This document shows, in pieces, positions 33,357 to 42,146 of a stretch of 64,000 nt of DNA. Every line of letters starts with the position of its first letter. Within the stretch, counting starts at the first letter, position 1. Source of the DNA: Ruminococcus sp. YE71 (lineage in GTDB: Bacteria; Bacillota; Clostridia; Oscillospirales; Ruminococcaceae); assembly GCF_900119155.1 (NCBI RefSeq), contig NZ_FPIR01000017.1, positions 31,650 through 95,649 on the forward strand, written 5' to 3'. The position numbers were made by a program, and so were the translations under genes. The notes under the pieces are model-generated. The model saw only the letters and a list, made by a program, of their open reading frames with translations. It had not been told where the DNA came from and made no database searches.

Positions 33357-35264
33357 TCAGCGTTTTCTCCTGCCTTTTCCGTTTGGTGCCTTGCCGTTCT
33401 GAGGACGGCGGGAGCCCTGCTTACCTTTCTGCGGAGCGCTTCGCTTTGCGTCACGTTCGCGCTGTTCTTTCAGGTAGATGCTGTCGGGCTTTACCAGCTT
33501 GTCCGAGCCGTGCCCGATGAGGTCGCGTCTGCCCGCCTTTTCGAGCGCTTCGATGACGCGGCGCTGATTCTCGGGCTTGTAGTATTGCAGAAGCACTCTC
33601 TGCATCGCCTTTTCCTTCGGGTCTTTCGCCACGTAGACGGGCTCCATGGTGTACGGGTCGAGCCCCGTGTAGAACATACAGGTCGAGAGTGTTCCGGGGG
33701 TGGGGTAGAAATCCTGCACCTGTTCGGGTCGGATGTGGTTCTCTTTGAGGAACATCGCCAGCTCCACCGCGTCCGCGAGCTTCGAGCCGGGGTGCGAGGA
33801 CATCAGGTACGGAACCAGATACTGCTCCTTGCCCTGTCTGCCCGTTATCTCGTAAAAGCGTCTCTGGAAACGCTTATAGGCTTCTATGTGGGGCTTTCCC
33901 ATCTTGTCGAGCACCGCCGCCGAGCAGTGTTCGGGTGCGACTTTCAGCTGACCGCTGATGTGGTGGGCGATGAGCTCGTTCATGAACTCGTCGTCCTTGT
34001 CCTCGATGAGGTAGTCGTAGCGTATGCCCGAACGGATGAACACCTTCTTGACCTTCGGGAGCGCACGGAGCTGTCTCAGCAGGTGCAGGTACTCCTTGTG
34101 ATCGACGTTAAGGTTCTTGCATGGCTCGGGCGCAAGGCACTTCCTGCCCTTGCAGAGCCCGTGTTCAAGCTGCTTGTCGCAGGACGGTCCGCGGAAGTTC
34201 GCCGTCGGACCGCCGACATCGTGGATATAGCCCTTGAAGTCCTTCATCTGCGTGAGCTTCTTCGCTTCCTCGATGACGCTCTCCTCACTGCGGACGGTTA
34301 CGCGTCTGCCCTGATGAAGTGCGATAGAGCAGAAGTTGCAGAACCCGTAGCACCCCCTGTTGTGGGTCAGCGAGAAGCGCACCTCCTCGATGGATGGCAC
34401 GCCGCCCTCCTTTTCGTAGCAGGGGTGGTAAGCCCTCTCGTAGTCGAGGGAGTACACAAGGTCAAGCTCCTCGGTCGTCAGCGACAGCGCGGGCGGATTC
34501 TGCACCAGCATTTTGTCCCCCTGACGCTGGATGATGGTCTTTCCGTAAACCTCATCCTGCCAGTCGTACTGTATGCGGCACGCCTTCGCGTAGAGCTCCT
34601 TGCTCTCGGCGACTTCCTTGAATGACGGGCACTGCACCGCACCGTAGGGGGTCTCCTTCGGGTCGCAGAGGTAGCAGGTGCCGCGCACGTCGCGGATAGA
34701 GCTTACAGGTTCGCCGTTTGCGAGCCGTTCGGCTATCTCGATGACCGAGTGCTCACCCATCCCGAACATGAGGATATCCGCACCCGTGTCCACCAGCACC
34801 GAAGGCATGACCTCATTTTTCCAGTAGTCGTAGTGCGCAAAACGTCTCAGCGAGACTTCAAGACCGCCGATAAGTATCGGCAGTTCGGGCGCGGCGGCGC
34901 GGCACATCTTTGAGTAGACGGTCGCGGCACGGTCGGGACGTTTGCCGCCCCTGCCGCCTGCCGAGTAAGCATCATCCGAGCGCGGCTTTTTCGCAACGGT
35001 GTAGTGTGCCACCATCGAGTCGATATTGCCTGCCGTCACGAGCCATCCGAGCTTAGGTCTGCCGAGCCTCAGCACCGACTTCGGGTCTCTCCAGTCGGGC
35101 TGTGCAATGATCCCGACGGTATAGCCCTTGTATGTCAGCAGGTGCGAGATTATCGAAGCACCAAAGCTCGGATGATCGACATACGCATCACCGATTACAT
35201 ACACGAAATCGAGCTGCCCGATACCGCGCTCTTCCATATCCTTTTTTGATATCGGCATGAACAC
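33357..35264 (-). CDS. YgiQ family radical SAM protein
   Basis: 635 aa from GTG 35264 (an ATG two codons later is the alternative). The radical SAM cluster motif CxxxCxxC is seen as RGCYGFCNFC in the middle. N-terminal B12-binding-like region (DFVYVIGDAYVDHPSFGASIISHLL) and a Lys/Arg-rich C-terminal tail. The family is conserved, without a settled reaction. It heads the run of minus-strand genes down to 28826. The AT-rich island at 35285-36472 begins 20 bp upstream of its start and may have displaced its native promoter. Confidence 0.9.
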   Translation of the reverse strand: MFMPISKKDMEERGIGQLDFVYVIGDAYVDHPSFGASIISHLLTYKGYTVGIIAQPDWRDPKSVLRLGRPKLGWLVTAGNIDSMVAHYTVAKKPRSDDAYSAGGRGGKRPDRAATVYSKMCRAAAPELPILIGGLEVSLRRFAHYDYWKNEVMPSVLVDTGADILMFGMGEHSVIEIAERLANGEPVSSIRDVRGTCYLCDPKETPYGAVQCPSFKEVAESKELYAKACRIQYDWQDEVYGKTIIQRQGDKMLVQNPPALSLTTEELDLVYSLDYERAYHPCYEKEGGVPSIEEVRFSLTHNRGCYGFCNFCSIALHQGRRVTVRSEESVIEEAKKLTQMKDFKGYIHDVGGPTANFRGPSCDKQLEHGLCKGRKCLAPEPCKNLNVDHKEYLHLLRQLRALPKVKKVFIRSGIRYDYLIEDKDDEFMNELIAHHISGQLKVAPEHCSAAVLDKMGKPHIEAYKRFQRRFYEITGRQGKEQYLVPYLMSSHPGSKLADAVELAMFLKENHIRPEQVQDFYPTPGTLSTCMFYTGLDPYTMEPVYVAKDPKEKAMQRVLLQYYKPENQRRVIEALEKAGRRDLIGHGSDKLVKPDSIYLKEQRERDAKRSAPQKGKQGSRRPQNGKAPNGKGRRKR

Positions 35265-35284
35265 GCCAACACCCCCTTTATTTT

Positions 35285-36472
35285 AGATAAGAGATAAAAG
35301 ATAAGAGATAATGTATCGCTTACGCGATGATTTTATTATTGCAGAAAAGTTATTGTGATAAATCAGAATTATTTTATCTCGTACAAAATCCATCCTTATA
35401 AAAGAACTGCGTAAAGCCTCTGCTGCAAGCACGTCCGTTTCCGCGGTCCTTTGTATCGTATTCCAAAACGACAGTCTGCTTATCCAGGCAATCCGGATGC
35501 ATCTCTCTGGGAATTTGCACCATATACATCGGCAAATGCAGCCCATCGGGAGAAGCCTCGTATAATTTCTGTAATGAAATCACATCTGTTTTTCTTCCGT
35601 TTACATAAACCGTAACATCTTCTTTTGCGATCTCCGGTGCAACATCCGTTATATGGACCTTTTCTTCACCGACTACAGTGTCGTATTCTTCTTTTTTGAA
35701 ATAGACCATAGGCCTAAAGGTAAGGAAAAGTGTTTGTACACCTCCGTTATTTACACTCACATTTAACGAATACACCTCACCGTTTCCGATTTTCAGATCA
35801 ATGACCTCGTCCCGGTCCGCAATAATATTCCAGCCCCAGCATTCCAAAGAGCTGATCCCATAGCTGTTATCATCTGAATATATGGCATTATAGCTCCCGG
35901 CCGGCACACGAAGACTATATCGTCCGTTCAGATCCGTCCATGTTCCCATAATAAACGGCGCGGCATCAAAACCATAGCGATATAACATCACCACCGCCGG
36001 AAAAGGCTTTCCGTCAAAATCCGATACCTGTCCCGAAAATGTATAGTATTTACATTCCGTTTCAAAAGTTTCTGATTTACCTCCCGCTTCATAGATGACC
36101 CGTAACATATCCGGCTCACAATCCTTATCTTCACGGATCTTAAACACTGCCCCGTATCCGCTTTTGCGCAAACTAATATCTGCATCGTCCCCGTTGCCGA
36201 AAGCCATGATGTCCTTATCAAATACCACCTCTCCTTTACACATCCCCAAAATATGAAAGGATATCGGAAACACCAGCTCTTCAAATTCGCAGTATATCCC
36301 CACATGAGACTCCGGTACAGCCATATCCGGCTGCAAGATCTCACTTTCCTTCTGGGTATAGTTAAAATACCACGCATCCTTTACCTTCATAATTTACCTC
36401 CTGAAATCAAAATTATCTGACAGTTTGTCAAATTCCGATTTATAGCACAACAATATCTCTGATCTCTTATCT
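35285..36472. mobile_element. AT-rich insertion island bounded by inverted repeats
   Basis: AGATAAGAGAT occurs twice at the left (35285-35295, 35299-35309) and as its complement ATCTCTTATCT at the right (36462-36472). Inside is one gene whose base composition and codon use (frequent ATA, TTA, AAT, CCG-poor) differ from all its neighbours. It looks like a recent horizontal insertion; no transposase is present. Confidence 0.55.
35374..36390 (-). CDS. Unrecognised protein with carboxypeptidase-regulatory-like fold
   Basis: 338 aa, start supported by AGGAGGT upstream. No signal peptide or membrane segment. Residues ~120-185 (TFSGQVSDFDGKPFPAVVMLYR...TWTDLNGRYSLRVPAGSYNAIYSDD) show the beta-sandwich pattern of carboxypeptidase regulatory-like domains; the flanks are beta-rich and unfamiliar (FEELVFPISFHILGM; VHITDVAPEIAKEDVTVYVNG). 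I do not recognise the whole protein. AT-rich codon use and flanking inverted repeats mark it as foreign to this segment. Confidence 0.7.
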   Translation of the reverse strand: MKVKDAWYFNYTQKESEILQPDMAVPESHVGIYCEFEELVFPISFHILGMCKGEVVFDKDIMAFGNGDDADISLRKSGYGAVFKIREDKDCEPDMLRVIYEAGGKSETFETECKYYTFSGQVSDFDGKPFPAVVMLYRYGFDAAPFIMGTWTDLNGRYSLRVPAGSYNAIYSDDNSYGISSLECWGWNIIADRDEVIDLKIGNGEVYSLNVSVNNGGVQTLFLTFRPMVYFKKEEYDTVVGEEKVHITDVAPEIAKEDVTVYVNGRKTDVISLQKLYEASPDGLHLPMYMVQIPREMHPDCLDKQTVVLEYDTKDRGNGRACSRGFTQFFYKDGFCTR

Positions 36473-36475
36473 GAA

Positions 36476-37828
36476 TCAGTATCCCTGTTCTTTCATGTCT
36501 TTGACGAGCTGAACATAATACTCACGCACGTCGAAGCCGTCGATATTCTCACGCATGAGGTCGATCATGTCGCCGTGTGAGATACCGCGCTTTTTCGTGT
36601 CGGGGATGACCTCGCTGTCCTCCCAGTAGAGTGCCGACTCCATCGTCACCAGTCCGTCGTTGCCGCGCTGACTGTAGGGTTTGCTGCAGAAATACCCGAT
36701 ATTCAGCGGAAATCCCGCCGAAAGCGGGCTGACCATGCGGCTCATGACGCTCTTGTATCTCACCCCCGGCATATCGGGGACGTTCTTGTTGAACTCGGTG
36801 CAGGCGGCTTCGGTCAGCTCGCCCACGCCCGTCAGGAAGCTCGGGCTCGTGTCGCCGAGTTTTGTGAACAGCTTGTTGTACTTGTTGTCGAGGAAGTCCG
36901 CCAGCCCCTTCGGAGCCTTCGCAAGGACTTTGTCCACCCACGCACAGCCGCGGTGGGGCGTGTTGATGGTGGTGAGGGTCGCAACGTACTTGTCCATCCC
37001 CAGCTTCGAGATGGCGTAGCGCGTGTCAAGACCGCCCTTCGAGTGGGCGATGATGTTGACCTTCTCCGCGCCCGTGAGCTTGATGGTGTTCTCGATGTGA
37101 GCGGCTATCTCGCGGGCGCTGACCTCGATGGCGTTGGCTGACTGCTGACTGGCGTAGCTGACCCTCGCGCCGTTTTTCGCCAGCGCCTTCGGGATGCGTC
37201 CCCAGTAGTTGAACATCTGCCAGTCGCGGAAGAAGATGCCGTGTACCATGATTATCGGGTACTTTGTCAGGCAGACCTGATTCTCGGCACGCATATCGTC
37301 GAGGTCGAGCTTTGCCTGCTCGAAGTGGTACTCGCTCTTCGCGTGGCGGTAGAATTTCCACAGCACGAAGCAGTTGACCACGGGCAGGAACCATGTGCAG
37401 AACAGAAGTATGTACAGCGAAGCCTTGTGCTGACGCGCCGAAACGGCTATCTTCACCAGTCCGATGAAGGTCATGAGCGCGATGACGAGATACGCGATGA
37501 CGCCGCTCCCGATGACGTAGCCGTATGACACCGTGCCGCCGACCTTGGCGTCGTGGAGCTTCGGCAGTATGAAAAGCGCGGGTATCTCAAGCACGATGAG
37601 CACAAGGGAAGTGCCGAGTATGCAGGCACCGTCCGAGAGACTGCTCAGGCGTCTTTCCTGTGATTTCCTGCGCTTCTGAGGTCTTATCAGGAATGCGAAG
37701 AAATGTATGAGCAGTACCGCAAGCACAGCAAAGACCACCGCACCGTTCGGAAACGTTCTGCCGATGGTGGAGTAGTTGAAAAGTGCAAGCAGCAGCAGGC
37801 ATTGGAATATCTGTATGATTCTTTTCAT
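36476..37828 (-). CDS. Membrane-bound lipase-like alpha/beta hydrolase
   Basis: 450 aa from ATG 37828 with GAGGAG upstream. The N-terminal ~170 residues hold four to five membrane segments; the C-terminal part is a class 2/LipA-type lipase domain: IIMVHGIFFRD oxyanion region, IIAHSKGG nucleophile elbow, INTPHRG, GNDGLVTMESA acid region and the HGDM histidine. It probably hydrolyses lipid or ester substrates at the membrane. Monocistronic, with its own promoter; the stop lies only 4 bp from the right end of the AT-rich island. Confidence 0.8.
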   Translation of the reverse strand: MKRIIQIFQCLLLLALFNYSTIGRTFPNGAVVFAVLAVLLIHFFAFLIRPQKRRKSQERRLSSLSDGACILGTSLVLIVLEIPALFILPKLHDAKVGGTVSYGYVIGSGVIAYLVIALMTFIGLVKIAVSARQHKASLYILLFCTWFLPVVNCFVLWKFYRHAKSEYHFEQAKLDLDDMRAENQVCLTKYPIIMVHGIFFRDWQMFNYWGRIPKALAKNGARVSYASQQSANAIEVSAREIAAHIENTIKLTGAEKVNIIAHSKGGLDTRYAISKLGMDKYVATLTTINTPHRGCAWVDKVLAKAPKGLADFLDNKYNKLFTKLGDTSPSFLTGVGELTEAACTEFNKNVPDMPGVRYKSVMSRMVSPLSAGFPLNIGYFCSKPYSQRGNDGLVTMESALYWEDSEVIPDTKKRGISHGDMIDLMRENIDGFDVREYYVQLVKDMKEQGY

Positions 37829-37851
37829 GTCTGTCATCTCCTCAATACTAT

Positions 37852-37880
37852 ATTATAACATATCTTTTGAAAAAATGCAA
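37852..37880 (-). promoter_or_regulatory. Promoter of the lipase gene
   Basis: Minus strand TTGCAT (37875-37880), 17 bp, TATAAT (37852-37857). Confidence 0.7.
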
Positions 37881-37914
37881 GTGCCGCCGCGCTGAATTGC
37901 AAAAACGGTTTTAC

Positions 37915-37943
37915 TTGACAATTGGGCAGAAAGTGTGTATAAT
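37915..37943 (+). promoter_or_regulatory. Perfect promoter interrupted at its start point by a MITE
   Basis: TTGACA (37915-37920), 17 bp, TATAAT (37938-37943), directed at the nitroreductase gene. The inserted element begins 8 bp downstream of the -10 box, at the expected transcription start. Confidence 0.85.
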
Positions 37944-37950
37944 ATATTAA

Positions 37951-38140
37951 GGCAATACCGCGCAACCAACGGCTTCGCCTTTGCACGTCATCTGCTTGCA
38001 TAAATTCCGTCATATTACCCAAATTCTCCTTGACTTGCGTCAGCAAGCCTGCGTCGAATTTAGACAATCTGACGAAATTTCTGTGGCACCAGCTTCGCTG
38101 GTGCGGCGCATCTGACGCACAATGGTTGTGCGGTATTGCC
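37951..38140. mobile_element. MITE-like element with TTAA target duplication
   Basis: 190 bp with terminal inverted repeats GGCAATACCGCGCAACCA and (complement) GGCAATACCGCACAACCA, 17 of 18 identical, flanked on both sides by TTAA (37947-37950 and 38141-38144). Internally AAATTCCGTCA/TGACGAAATTT (10 of 11) and the hairpin GCACCAGC-ttc-GCTGGTGC (38086-38104) give an extended fold. It encodes no transposase and would be mobilised in trans. Confidence 0.85.
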
Positions 38141-38212
38141 TTAAAACACTGTTATCCCGCGGATGCGGCTATGTCCGCACCGCATGAATGTTCCGCAACG
38201 GAGGTAATCATT

Positions 38213-38737
38213 ATGAAAGATTTTTTACAGCTTGCAAGAGACAGATATTCGGTGAGGAAATTCGACCCCTCGAAGCCCGTGACCGATGAACAGCTCGAAA
38301 GCATACTCAAAGCCGCAGAATTCGCACCGACGGCGGTGAACTACCAGCCCGTGAAGGTGTGGGTCTTCAGGAGCGCGGAGGCTAAGGAAAAGCTCCTCTC
38401 CTGCACAAAGATGAAATTCATCGGCGACGCTCCCTACATACTCGCGGTGGGCGGAAAGGCGGAAGGCGCATGGGTTCGTCCCTTCGATCAGAAGAATTTC
38501 TCGGAAATAGATGCCGCCATCGTCTCGACGCAGATCATGCTTGAGATACACGACCTCGGTCTCGGCTCCACATGGATAGGCCATTTCGACGCACCGGCTG
38601 TGAAGGAGATGTTCCCCGAGATGGCGGAGTATGAGCTCGTGGCGCTCTTCCCCGTGGGCTATGCCGCCGAGGACGCCGCACCTTCCGAGCGTCACGAGAA
38701 GAGCAAGCCCCGTGAAGAGCTTGTGAGCGTGCTGTAA
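38213..38737 (+). CDS. Nitroreductase family flavoprotein
   Basis: 174 aa from ATG 38213, preceded by GGAGG. N-terminal FMN-binding signature RDRYSVRKFDPSKPV, then AAEFAPTAVNYQPVKVWVF and the C-terminal LGLGSTWIGHF and LFPVGYAA. FMN-dependent NAD(P)H oxidoreductase; natural substrate unknown. Its transcript would carry the complete MITE in the 5' leader (see 37951-38140). Its stop is directly followed by the ATG of the phosphoesterase gene. Confidence 0.9.
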   Translation: MKDFLQLARDRYSVRKFDPSKPVTDEQLESILKAAEFAPTAVNYQPVKVWVFRSAEAKEKLLSCTKMKFIGDAPYILAVGGKAEGAWVRPFDQKNFSEIDAAIVSTQIMLEIHDLGLGSTWIGHFDAPAVKEMFPEMAEYELVALFPVGYAAEDAAPSERHEKSKPREELVSVL

Positions 38738-39841
38738 ATGTGGATCGCGATATTCGGCGCGGTACTTATCGGATGTGTCGCGTCGATAATTTTCCTGATA
38801 CGCCAGATACATTGGTTCACCCCGATACAGAAGCTCGCGGTAAAGCACAGGGGGCTTTCGTGGGCGGTCTCCTTGGGGCTGTTCTCGCTGACGGGTCTGC
38901 TGTGCCTGATAAACGTGTGGGCGATGGCGATAGGGCTCCTGCACCTTGCGCTGTTCTGGTTCATCTGCTTTGAAGTCGCCGCAGTGGTGCGGAAGCTGCG
39001 CCATGCGGAGCGGAAGGGCTGTCCCGAAGGCGTCATCGCGATACTGATGACGGCGGTGTATCTCTGCTACGGATGGTACAGCGCACACCACATCGTCATC
39101 ACACACTACGACCTTGAAAGCCCGACAAAGCTCTGCGAGGACGGCAGTCTGCGCATCGCGGAGATAGCTGACCTGCACCTGGGCATCACCCTTGACGGGG
39201 CGGAGTTCTCGCAGCAGATGAGCAGGATAAAGTCGCAAGAGCCCGATATTATCGTGGTGACGGGCGACTTCGTGGACGATGACAGCAACAGGGAAGATAT
39301 GCTTCGCGCCTGCAAAGCCCTCGGAGACGCAAAGCCTGTGCTCGGCACCTATTTCATCCTCGGGAATCATGACCCGGGCTATGGCAATTACCGCGATTTC
39401 ACGGTGGATGAGCTTCTGTCGGAGCTTGAAAAGAACGGTGTGACGGTGCTGACCGATGAGACGGTCATGGTGAACGACAGGTTCTACCTTACGGGCAGAC
39501 GCGACGCTTACGACGGCGAAAGAGCGTCGATGGAGGAGCTGTGCAGCGGTCTCGACCGAAGCCGCTACCACATCGTGCTTGACCATCAGCCGAACGATTT
39601 CGCAGCCGAAGCCGAAGCGAAGGCCGACCTTGTACTGTCGGGGCATACCCACGGCGGACATCTTCTGCCTGCGGGCTACATCGGTCTGCTCATCGGTGCG
39701 AACGACCGCGTGTACGGCTACGAACAGCGCGGCCGCACGAACTTTATCGTCAGCTCGGGCATCTCGGGCTGGGCGATACCTTTTAAGACGGGCACGGTCT
39801 CCGAGATAGTGGTCATCGACATTACCTGTGCCGACGGTTGA
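38738..39841 (+). CDS. Membrane-anchored metallophosphoesterase (YkuE type)
   Basis: 367 aa. The N-terminal ~125 residues hold four membrane segments; the rest is a calcineurin-like phosphoesterase: AEIADLHLG, VVTGDFVDDD, ILGNHDPGYG, VLSGHTHGGH, all with intact metal ligands. The family includes outer-face UDP-sugar or lipid phosphodiesterases. The ATG abuts the nitroreductase stop, so both are in one operon behind the MITE. Confidence 0.85.
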   Translation: MWIAIFGAVLIGCVASIIFLIRQIHWFTPIQKLAVKHRGLSWAVSLGLFSLTGLLCLINVWAMAIGLLHLALFWFICFEVAAVVRKLRHAERKGCPEGVIAILMTAVYLCYGWYSAHHIVITHYDLESPTKLCEDGSLRIAEIADLHLGITLDGAEFSQQMSRIKSQEPDIIVVTGDFVDDDSNREDMLRACKALGDAKPVLGTYFILGNHDPGYGNYRDFTVDELLSELEKNGVTVLTDETVMVNDRFYLTGRRDAYDGERASMEELCSGLDRSRYHIVLDHQPNDFAAEAEAKADLVLSGHTHGGHLLPAGYIGLLIGANDRVYGYEQRGRTNFIVSSGISGWAIPFKTGTVSEIVVIDITCADG

Positions 39842-40004
39842 CAAATAACATATATTCTTTATAAAAATATTGTATCATATACAAACTGTATGTTTTCTTT
39901 GCGTATTATCAATATATTTTGTGATAAACAACAAACAGCACATCACAATATGAACACAGGTTGAACGGGTTTCACCAATTTTTTTTGCAATTATACCGAA
40001 TCTG

Positions 40005-40033
40005 TTGACTTCTTCGTTATTATGATATATAAT
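40005..40033 (+). promoter_or_regulatory. Promoter of the Ser-rich surface protein
   Basis: TTGACT (40005-40010), 17 bp, TATAAT (40028-40033), followed by a leader of about 70 nt with RBS GGGAGGA. Confidence 0.75.
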
Positions 40034-40108
40034 TTAACTTAGTTAGAAGTATTTTTGATAAATCTTTTAACGTAAGTTTACAGTAATAATATATGGGAGG
40101 AAAAACAG

Positions 40109-42073
40109 ATGAGAAGTCACAAGAAGATCGCAGCCTGCGTGCTTTCACTCGCACTCGCGGCTAACTCTGTAGGGCTTATCTCCTACGCGGCGAACGGCGG
40201 TTTTTCGGCGGACCTGCCGAAGTTTGCGGTAGCTGCTGACGAGAAGATGCAGGATCTCGGGCACTTTGTTTACGCCACCGAGGACACTCTCGGAAGCGCT
40301 AACAGCTATGCAGTATTCAGCTACGATTATTATCAGAACAACCACATGGAGGGCGTTTTCGCCGCTCAGTACTACTATCCGTCGGGTCAGGGCTTCGGCA
40401 CTACCGAGAACGTGGTAGACTACATCAACCCGGGCGAGAACTTCATCTATATCGAGAATTTCGGCAAGAACAAGCTCAATAACATCAACGACGTTGACAA
40501 TATAAACGAGGGTATCAACAATATCGAGCAGTCCAAGAAGTGGGGCATGATACTTCCCGATACCATCACCTTTGATTTCAGCGTTAATAACGGCAACGGC
40601 GTTCAGCTCATCAACGACCTCGACGGCAAGAAGTCGGGCACGTTCAATTCGGCTGACAGACTTGCGAACGGTCTGTATCACATCTCGATGACGACCTACC
40701 AGATCGACTTCGACAAGGCGTTCGACGCTCTGTATGACTATTCCGAGTCGGCTTCCCAGAAGAACACCGCAGGCGCAAAGACCACTATCACCGAGGACGG
40801 CGACGTTCTCAACATCGTCTGCAAGAAGGGCGCTAACGTAATCACCCTTGATTCCGAGGCTATCGAGAAGCACGAGATAAGGATCGTGGGCGAGGACGGC
40901 GAGACCGATTATTCGCTCATCATCAACGTTGTCAATGTTAAGAACAACGTTCTCTACAACAAGAAATGTACCGTTGACGGCAAGGGCGGCGGATACGTTG
41001 CCGAGGGCGGCAAGCTCCTCTGGAACTTCCACAACGCTACAGGCAAGAACATCACCTTCCAGGAGTGCAACACGGGCGTTATCCTTGCTCCCGAGGCTAA
41101 CATCACCGTTACCGCTTCGCACAACGGTTCTGTTTTCGCGGATTCCGTTACCAACGAAGGCTGTGAGATCCACCAGAACCCCTTCACGGGCAGCCAGTTT
41201 GCCGACATCAACAGCTCCGAGGAGTGGAACAGCGATACTTCGGGAGTTTTAAGCTCTGTAGAAGAAAGCTCCTCTGTTGAGGATTCTTCGAGTGAAGAAG
41301 AGTCTTCCGTTGAGGATTCTTCGTGCGAAGAAGAGTCTTCCGTTGAGGATTCTTCGAGCGAAGAAGAGTCTTCCGTTGAGGATTCTTCGAGCGAAGAAGA
41401 TTCTTCCGTTGAGGATTCTTCGAGCGAAGAAGATTCTTCCGTAGAGGATTCTTCGAGCGAAGAAGATTCTTCCGTAGAGGATTCTTCAAGCGAGGATGAT
41501 TCTTCTGTTGAGGATTCTTCCAGCGAGGATGATTCTTCCGTTGAGGACAGCTCAAGCGACGGCGATAACTCCATAGACGATTCCACTACCGATTCCGAGG
41601 ACTCTTCAAGCGAGGATGATTCTTCTGTCGAGGACAGCTCAAGCGACGGCGATAACTCCTTAGACGATTCCACTACCGATTCCGAGGACTCTTCGAGCGA
41701 AGATGATTCGTCCGACTACTCGACCGATTCTACGGATTCTGCCGACTCCGCCGATTCTGTAGACGATTCTTCCAGTGGCGGCGACATCGACACAAGTGAT
41801 TCCGATGCGAGCAGCTCCACTGCCGACAACAGCTCCACTTCGAGCACAGGCACCGACAGCGCTTCGAGCAGCACAAGCTCCACTAACTCGAACACTTCGT
41901 CCACTACTTCGACCTCGACTTCGACTACGACTGGCAAGTCCACATCGACTGCTACCGCTACAACAGGCGGCAAGACCGACAGCAACCCCGGTACAGGCGC
42001 AGGCGCAGCAGTAGGCGCGACCGCACTCGTTGCAGCAGCAATGATCGTCGTATCCAGAAAGAACAGAAAATAA
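40109..42073 (+). CDS. Cell-surface protein with choice-of-anchor A domain, Ser/Glu repeats and NPGTG sorting-like signal
   Basis: 654 aa. Signal peptide (about 1-27), then a ~350-residue domain that ends in TGVILAPEANITVTASHNGSVFADS...GEIHQ-like sequence typical of choice-of-anchor A (collagen-binding-like) proteins. From about residue 385 come roughly nine repeats of an 11-residue Ser/Glu/Asp unit (SSVEDSSSEEE), then Ser/Thr-rich linker to about 620. The end is NPGTG (626-630), a hydrophobic stretch, and RKNRK: the layout of a sortase substrate with a non-LPXTG motif. It is probably displayed on the wall for adhesion. Neither a sortase nor a secretion gene is in the window. Confidence 0.85.
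   Translation: MRSHKKIAACVLSLALAANSVGLISYAANGGFSADLPKFAVAADEKMQDLGHFVYATEDTLGSANSYAVFSYDYYQNNHMEGVFAAQYYYPSGQGFGTTENVVDYINPGENFIYIENFGKNKLNNINDVDNINEGINNIEQSKKWGMILPDTITFDFSVNNGNGVQLINDLDGKKSGTFNSADRLANGLYHISMTTYQIDFDKAFDALYDYSESASQKNTAGAKTTITEDGDVLNIVCKKGANVITLDSEAIEKHEIRIVGEDGETDYSLIINVVNVKNNVLYNKKCTVDGKGGGYVAEGGKLLWNFHNATGKNITFQECNTGVILAPEANITVTASHNGSVFADSVTNEGCEIHQNPFTGSQFADINSSEEWNSDTSGVLSSVEESSSVEDSSSEEESSVEDSSCEEESSVEDSSSEEESSVEDSSSEEDSSVEDSSSEEDSSVEDSSSEEDSSVEDSSSEDDSSVEDSSSEDDSSVEDSSSDGDNSIDDSTTDSEDSSSEDDSSVEDSSSDGDNSLDDSTTDSEDSSSEDDSSDYSTDSTDSADSADSVDDSSSGGDIDTSDSDASSSTADNSSTSSTGTDSASSSTSSTNSNTSSTTSTSTSTTTGKSTSTATATTGGKTDSNPGTGAGAAVGATALVAAAMIVVSRKNRK
41264..41560 (+). repeat. 33-bp tandem repeats encoding Ser/Glu units
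   Basis: About nine in-frame units of 33 bp (core GAGGATTCTTCGAGCGAAGA) within the surface protein, with small variants towards the 3' end; related degenerate units continue to about 41715. The length is likely to vary between strains. Confidence 0.85.
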
Positions 42074-42087
42074 AACCTGACACTCTC

Positions 42088-42126
42088 AGGCGCACCTGTC
42101 CTCGGGCAGGCGCGCCTTTTCTTTTT
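42088..42126 (+). terminator. Terminator of the surface protein gene
   Basis: AGGCGC-A-CCTG pairs with CAGG-C-GCGCCT and is followed by TTTTCTTTTTT. Confidence 0.75.
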
Positions 42127-42146
42127 TCAAGAGTGCGGGATTTTTC

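Noticed and set aside
37834..38067. 77-codon ORF across the MITE
   Set aside because: It crosses the element boundary, has no RBS, and runs through promoter sequences.
41264..41560. CRISPR-like periodic repeats
   Set aside because: The 33-bp period is exactly 11 codons without unique spacers and encodes a Ser/Glu protein repeat.
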